NCBI GenBank assembly: GCA_020055645.1
Contig: CM034547.1
Coordinates: 63,027,884-63,091,883, forward strand
From: Tomocerus qinae
Taxonomy: Eukaryota > Arthropoda > Collembola > Entomobryomorpha > Tomoceridae
Length of the DNA stretch: 64,000 bases
Reading direction: 5' to 3'
Part shown: positions 63,201 to 64,000 of the stretch, piece after piece
Layout of the letters: each line of letters begins with the position of its first letter
Numbering within the stretch: the first letter of the stretch is position 1
Program-made: the position numbers and the translations under genes
The notes under the pieces: generated by a model
Told to the model about the DNA's origin: nothing
Seen by the model: only the letters and a program-made list of their open reading frames with translations
The model's database searches: none

Positions 63201-64000
63201 TGTTCTGCTACCGGAAGAGTAGGTTGGATTTGGTTTTGTAGTATACATCTTGATGGATTTTGTATAAGTGGTGGTAGTTGGAGGTAAAGAAGATGCTTTA
63301 GTTGATTCCACATGTGTTGTGGAGCGTGGTATACTTTTAGTCACCTGAGTACTAGATGGGAGATTGGATGTAATAGGTACTATTGGTTTGGATGTTGAAG
63401 AAAGTACCGAGGCAGTTGTACTCTCAGATTGTGATATGATTCCTTTCGAAGACGGAACAACTTGTGCTTCAGTTGTATGCTTAGTGAAAGTTGGACTAGT
63501 AAATGCTTCAGGACTTAGTTCAAATATTAATTCTGTAGTGCTCAATTCAAATTCTGACGTGGAATGTATTTCAGAGACACTATGAGTTTGATCTGATTTA
63601 GTAGTGAACGTTTGTGATGAAGGGTGCGAAACAATTGGCTTAGATGATGAGGCTACAATTGGTTTCGATGTTGGTGTGGGTTGTGTAGAAGTTGAAACAA
63701 GGGACGACATTTTTACAGTTGATATAGATTGAGTCTTGGTCGGTAATACAGTTGAGTGAATAGACAGCGCAGTAGAGGTTTGTACTGGACGAGATGTTTG
63801 TGGTACAGTACTGACGGACACAATCGATGTTGTAGGCGATATGGTGGAAACTTTGTAAGTTGTTTCAACTGTCGTCTTTGACTCTTGTGGCGTCGTTAAT
63901 TTAGTAGGTAATTTAGAAATAGGGTTACTATATGTAATAGTAACATACTTGGTAGTAGTTTCTGGAATACTTGTTCTGCTGCCGGAAGAGTAGGTAGAGT
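48204..64000 (-). CDS. Giant mucin-like Thr/Ser-rich repeat protein, C-terminal 5264 residues
   Basis: One open frame from the right window edge to TGA at 48206-48204, without an intron or frameshift over 15.8 kb. The frame is open at 64000, so the N-terminus, signal peptide and promoter are outside; the first in-frame candidate starts are internal to repeats. Layout from N to C: at least nine 396-residue Thr/Ser/Pro repeats (to about 53060), about six 112-residue repeats rich in Thr, Glu, Asp and Asn (53000-50950), and a unique region of about 900 residues with many N-X-S/T sequons, few Cys, a basic stretch RKRKGQF and no evident membrane segment near the end. The PTS repeats are of the kind that carry dense O-glycans in mucins and secreted or surface matrix proteins. 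I do not recognise the C-terminal region. Function (extracellular gel, peritrophic, cuticular or adhesive protein) is inference. Confidence 0.85.
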   Translation of the reverse strand, partial: STYSSGSRTSIPETTTKYVTITYSNPISKLPTKLTTPQESKTTVETTYKVSTISPTTSIVSVSTVPQTSRPVQTSTALSIHSTVLPTKTQSISTVKMSSLVSTSTQPTPTSKPIVASSSKPIVSHPSSQTFTTKSDQTHSVSEIHSTSEFELSTTELIFELSPEAFTSPTFTKHTTEAQVVPSSKGIISQSESTTASVLSSTSKPIVPITSNLPSSTQVTKSIPRSTTHVESTKASSLPPTTTTYTKSIKMYTTKPNPTYSSGSRTTVPQTTTKYVTITYSNTVSNLPTKLTTSIPTMTTVGTTRRVSTILPTTMVSISTVSPTSRSVPISTVITIQSTPLPSTRMTPSETSSSSQMTTKIIPRSTTHVESTKITSLPPTTTSYTKSIKMYTTKPYSTYSSGSRTSIPETTTKYVTITYSNPISKLPTKLTTPQESKTTVGTTYKVSTISPTTSIVSVSTVPQTSRPVQTSTALSIHSTVLPTKTQSISTVKMSSLVSTSTQPTPTSKPIVASSSKPIVSHPSSQTFTTKSDQTHSVSEIHSTSEFELSTTELIFELSPEAFTSPTFTKHTTEAQVVPSSKGIISQSESTTASVLSSTSKPIVPITSNLPSSTQVTKSIPRSTTHVESTKASSLPPTTTTYTKSIKMYTTKPNPTYSSGSRTTVPQTTTKYVTITYSNTVSNLPTKLTTSIPTMTTVGTTRRVSTILPTTMVSISTVSPTSRSVPISTVITIQSTPLPSTRMTPSETSSSSQMTTKIIPRSTTHVESTKITSLPPTTTSYTKSIKMYTTKPYSTYSSGSRTSIPETTTKYVTITYSNPISKLPTKLTTPQESKTTVGTTYKVSTISPTTSIVSVSTVPQTSRPVQTSTALSIHSTVLPTKTQSISTVKMSSLVSTSTQPTPTSKPIVASSSKPIVSHPSSQTFTTKPDQTHSVSEIHSTSEFELSTTELIFELSPEAFTSPTFTKHTTEAQVVPSSKGIISQSESTTASVLSSTSKPIVPITSNLPSSTQVTKSIPRSTTHVESTKASSLPPTTTTYTKSIKMYTTKPNPTYSSGSRTTVPQTTTKYVTITYSNTVSNLPTKLTTSIPTMTTVGTTRRVSTILPTTMVSISTVSPTSRSVPISTVITIQSTPLPSTRMTPSETSSSSQMTTKIIPRSTTHVESTKITSLPPTTTSYTKSIKMYTTKPYSTYSSGSRTSIPETTTKYVTITYSNPISKLPTKLTTPQESKTTVGTTYKVSTISPTTSIVSVSTVPQTSRPVQTSTALSIHSTVLPTKTQSISTVKMSSLVSTSTQPTPTSKPIVASSSKPIVSHPSSQTFTTKPDQTHSVSEIHSTSEFELSTTELIFELSPEAFTSPTFTKHTTEAQVVPSSKGIISQSESTTASVLSSTSKPIVPITSNLPSSTQVTKSIPRSTTHVESTKASSLPPTTTTYTKSIKMYTTKPNPTYSSGSRTTVPQTTTKYVTITYSNTVSNLPTKLTTSIPTMTTVGTTRRVSTILPTTMVSISTVSPTSRSVPISTVITIQSTPLPSTRMTPSETSSSSQMTTKIIPRSTTHVESTKITSLPPTTTSYTKSIKMYTTKPYSTYSSGSRTSIPETTTKYVTITYSNPISKLPTKLTTPQESKTTVGTTYKVSTISPTTSIVSVSTVPQTSRPVQTSTALSIHSTVLPTKTQSISTVKMSSLVSTSTQPTPTSKPIVASSSKPIVSHPSSQTFTTKPDQTHSVSEIHSTSEFELSTTELIFELSPEAFTSPTFTKHTTEAQVVPSSKGIISQSESTTASVLSSTSKPIVPITSNLPSSTQVTKSIPRSTTHVESTKASSLPPTTTTYTKSIKMYTTKPNPTYSSGSRTTVPQTTTKYVTITYSNTVSNLPTKLTTSIPTMTTVGTTRRVSTILPTTMVSISTVSPTSRSVPISTVITIQSTPLPSTRMTPSETSSSSQMTTKIIPRSTTHVESTKITSLPPTTTSYTKSIKMYTTKPYSTYSSGSRTSIPETTTKYVTITYSNPISKLPTKLTTPQESKTTVETTYKVSTISPTTSIVSVSTVPQTSRPVQTSTALSIHSTVLPTKTQSISTVKMSSLVSTSTQPTPTSKPIVASSSKPIVSHPSSQTFTTKPDQTHSVSEIHSTSEFELSTTELIFELSPEAFTSPTFTKHTTEAQVVPSSKGIISQSESTTASVLSSTSKPIVPITSNLPSSTQVTKSIPRSTTHVESTKASSLPPTTTTYTKSIKMYTTKPNPTYSSGSRTTVPQTTTKYVTITYSNTVSNLPTKLTTSIPTMTTVGTTRRVSTILPTTMVSISTVSPTSRSVPISTVITIQSTPLPSTRMTPSETSSSSQMTTKIIPRSTTHVESTKITSLPPTTTSYTKSIKMYTTKPYSTYSSGSRTSIPETTTKYVTITYSNPISKLPTKLTTPQESKTTVETTYKVSTISPTTSIVSVSTVPQTSRPVQTSTALSIHSTVLPTKTQSISTVKMSSLVSTSTQPTPTSKPIVASSSKPIVSHPSSQTFTTKPDQTHSVSEIHSTSEFELSTTELIFELSPEAFTSPTFTKHTTEAQVVPSSKGIISQSESTTASVLSSTSKPIVPITSNLPSSTQVTKSIPRSTTHVESTKASSLPPTTTTYTKSIKMYTTKPNPTYSSGSRTTVPQTTTKYVTITYSNTVSNLPTKLTTSIPTMTTVGTTRRVSTILPTTMVSISTVSPTSRSVPISTVITIQSTPLPSTRMTPSETSSSSQMTTKIIPRSTTHVESTKITSLPPTTTSYTKSIKMYTTKPYSTYSSGSRTSIPETTTKYVTITYSNPISKLPTKLTTPQESKTTVGTTYKVSTISPTTSIVSVSTVPQTSRPVQTSTALSIHSTVLPTKTQSISTVKMSSLVSTSTQPTPTSKPIVASSSKPIVSHPSSQTFTTKPDQTHSVSEIHSTSEFELSTTELIFELSPEAFTSPTFTKHTTEAQVVPSSKGIISQSESTTASVLSSTSKPIVPITSNLPSSTQVTKSIPRSTTHVESTKASSLPPTTTTYTKSIKMYTTKPNPTYSSGSRTTVPQTTTKYVTITYSNTVSNLPTKLTTSIPTMTTVGTTRRVSTILPTTMVSISTVSPTSRSVPISTVITIQSTPLPSTRMSPSETSSSSQMTTKIIPRSTTHVESTKITSLPPTTTNYTKSIKMYTTKPYSTYSSGSRTSIPETTTKYVTITYSNPISKLPTKLTTPQESKTTVETTYKVSTISPTTSIVSVSTVPQTSRPVQTSTALSIHSTVLPTKTQSISTVKMSSLVSTSTQPTPTSKPIVASSSKPIVSHPSSQTFTTKPDQTHSVSEIHSTSEFELSTTELIFELSPEAFTSPTFTKHTTEAQVVPSSKGIISQSESTTASVLSSTSKPIVPITSNLPSSTQVTKSIPRSTTHVESTKASSLPPTTTTYTKSIKMYTTKPNPTYSSGSRTTVPQTTTKYVTITYSNTVSNLPTKLTTSIPTMTTVGTTRRVSTILPTTMVSISTVSPTSRSVPISTVITIQSTPLPSTRMSPSETSSSSQMTTKIIPRSTTHVESTKITSLPPTTTNYTKSIKMYTTKPYSTYSSGSRTSIPETTTKYITITYSNPISKLPTKLTTPQESKTTVGTTYKVSTISPTTSIVSVSTVPQTSRPVQTSTALSIPSTILPTKTQSISTVKPDSTTYDVTSVVETDKPRTEVVTIDSETDIIYSNGLTTETEGKETKFSSLYDVTYEIETDNTNIVSVTTEPETEKFYSNDVTTESQSNNSSYHISTADKETNNSTTQDVTSEVETDNPRTKDLTIESETDNIYSNGLTTETKIYSKFTFDSTKDKKTKFSSTYDVTYEVETDNTNIVNVTTEPETDKFHSNEVTTESQSDNSSYHISTADKETNNSTTQGVTSEVETDNPRTKDLTIESETDNIYSNGLTTETEVYSKFTFDSTKDKETKFSSTYDVTYEVETDNTNIVSVTTEPETDKFYSNDVTTESQSNNSSYHISTADKETNNSTSQDVTSEVETDNPRTKDLTIESETDNIYSNGLTTETEISSKFTFDSTKDKETKFSFTYDVTYEVETDNTNSASVTTEPETDKFYSNDVTTESQSDNSSYHISTADKETNNSTTQDVTSEVETDNPRTKDLTIESETDNIYSNGLTTETEIYSKFTFDSTKDKETKFSSTYDVTYEVETDNTNIVSVTTEPETDKFYSNDVTTESQSDNSSYHISTADKETNNSTTQDVTSEVETDNPPTKDLTIESETDNIYSNGLTTETEIYSKFTFDSTKDKETKFSYTYDVTYEVETDNTNIVNVTTEPETDKFYSNDVTTESQSDNSSYHISTADKETNNSTTQDVTSEVETSNNMTTEEESENPGTLYVTTEAETGIIYSNVITTESDYGSKTIPVKEADNISSNKKYTGSEDLTFDITTDILTLGSFSNSEVSTGLRDQLIITDTQPDVDVTFDVTSNVATYDEVSTKLVDSVTDNLPTIGKTNEFFPFTFEDFSTFDITTENLLSDDNSLTIANPQGRMLKLDQTKNPITMINSSVSCSKFQNLKLKSLKSNLFYLVTGNSFGIEYTLIEKGGVNFALVKLHYNISDAGDKNISIYGFTNSRYVGVVHLGNNFSFPLVIIPKQENVIHIAGYIESIDGSHLKSLMDSQNTSFVKVITSSGHIEILHTNPFHEAIYPEKINEDTVKLSKSDLGTQSSWILSFKLTNKNKYIYITTAVDSCALEKPTMLGIKFGRRNNLSQENYFSLTLSDGLHLNISTNKSAILTSKSLGRQLHELSIWSYHTLQSVSFFNEDMLASLIFKSVLSSEDLLIEVIHKGKRDCNSCMLSARIDTGNYIAKSESVFNNSVIVNQLSLPVLSTKDKVPYYNTSNQNYKNTTRYQMDDGNAAYNALQLQNQRSKSLILKRYFVVKFKSDHFSNDEYEQAISSSFYFSRVLNPVLKASSVTCLFSPLNTIYNFNGIHKATRKWFIFPEENITPYTQIEETNNVGVKIESGKLKEVKKSLVDNLELFANENVVENISPGQNGGEWNNFSKTNKEEKEIYEGNIQNFRNFVRVSYEIVHMKTQEAAESRTIENADPVTPNNCKNKCNNTRYHYRQKQLTESFSTGKTRRLQKNISLKINSQRNSTTMWFELIYPNLQKVGSSSYCTKVYFGTNHHLSVFYSAINGPIGNQYHIRKRKGQFDINRNKYVPSFVIYDIGSVELSMNVGPSDITLLIKIPTNNSTNCSKSYTFKFKQNQIRFNVGYQSLNGEEFPKLFISFRNRFYSKIIHRTPPCEPSL
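50950..52960 (-). repeat. 336-bp (112-residue) coding repeats
   Basis: The word TTGTCGGATTGCGAC (or its variant) recurs at 51073, 51409, 51745, 52081, 52417 and 52753, an exact 336-bp period. Each unit encodes segments such as SSYHISTADKETNNSTTQDV, SEVETDNP and TYEVETDNTN. They are less Thr-rich and more acidic than the 396-residue repeats, and more diverged from each other. Confidence 0.95.
53060..64000 (-). repeat. 1188-bp (396-residue) coding repeats, nine copies plus a partial
   Basis: Equivalent sites recur every 1188 bp (e.g. 53491, 54679, 55867 ... 62995). Copies are almost identical in DNA, including silent sites. Within a unit two related segments start at IPRSTTHVESTK, 139 residues apart, so the unit arose by internal duplication. 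Variants are positional: TKSDQ only in the two rightmost (N-terminal) copies and TKPDQ elsewhere; RMSPSE and TTNYTK only in the two leftmost copies; VETTY/VGTTY scattered. The array runs off the window. Confidence 0.97.

Noticed and set aside
53491..63585. Identical 62-75-residue frames recurring every 1188 bp on both strands within the giant gene
   Set aside because: They are shadows of the homogenised coding repeats; their conservation follows from DNA identity between units.
63819..63821. Start of the giant protein at this codon
   Set aside because: The codon is GTG inside a repeat and the frame stays open to base 64000, so the true start is outside the window.

Overview
The window is AT-rich, gene-poor nuclear DNA of an invertebrate animal, most likely an arthropod. 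It has spliced genes with GT-AG introns and BEL/Pao, LOA-like LINE, PIF/Harbinger, Helitron and foldback/MITE elements in nested order. I cannot name the species. I see no rRNA, tRNA, CRISPR or prokaryotic operon structure. Exon calls come from reading frames, splice sites and comparison between copies inside the window; no database search was possible.

Layout. 1-3521: 5' part of a BEL/Pao LTR retrotransposon on the minus strand (LTR, primer-binding site, 1013 codons of open gag-protease-RT). 3522-10974: no gene; foldback elements, MITEs (one with TTAA ends) and a Helitron 3' end. 10975-21106: repeat-rich Helitron district. One Helitron (11762-17352, minus) sits inside an inverted-minisatellite foldback element, and a second Helitron (14051-16610, plus) sits inside the first. 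Both target sites can be reconstructed from the window. 22000-27830: a long inverted repeat whose arms were invaded by two different terminal-inverted-repeat (TIR) elements. One carries a broken, spliced DDE-type transposase gene. 28091-29935: another minisatellite arm, a hairpin and a Helitron end.

29940-39240: two nested PIF/Harbinger elements. The outer one (MADF-BESS gene 30351-31325 plus, transposase 37303-38899 minus) is split by an inner one (about 31680-37290). The inner element carries three genes: an intact six-exon zinc-knuckle/J-domain-like gene (32156-33337), a transposase (34044-35569) and a convergent MADF-BESS gene (35746-36999). It also carries 13 perfect palindromes of 10-16 bp, all centred on GTCGAC, about every 200-770 bp through introns, exons and spacers, plus three GGGTCGTCCC near-palindromes and a 72-bp near-perfect palindrome. 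Arm classes run GT/GA outside, GG further in and AG in the middle, close to a mirror image. All three inner genes begin with an exon holding only ATG or ATGG, and each first intron contains one palindrome. This is the strongest candidate for an undescribed system.

39788-44915: a long-TIR element containing a 5'-truncated LOA-like LINE (40404-44324, 12-bp target duplication), itself split by a 1.35-kb TIR element. 45069-47621: small foldbacks, a minus-strand Helitron end and MITEs. 48204-64000: one uninterrupted minus-strand reading frame of at least 5264 residues, a mucin-like Thr/Ser-rich protein. It has at least nine almost identical 396-residue repeats (1188 bp), then about six 112-residue acidic repeats (336 bp), then a unique C-terminal region of about 900 residues with many N-glycosylation sequons. 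Its N-terminus lies beyond the window.
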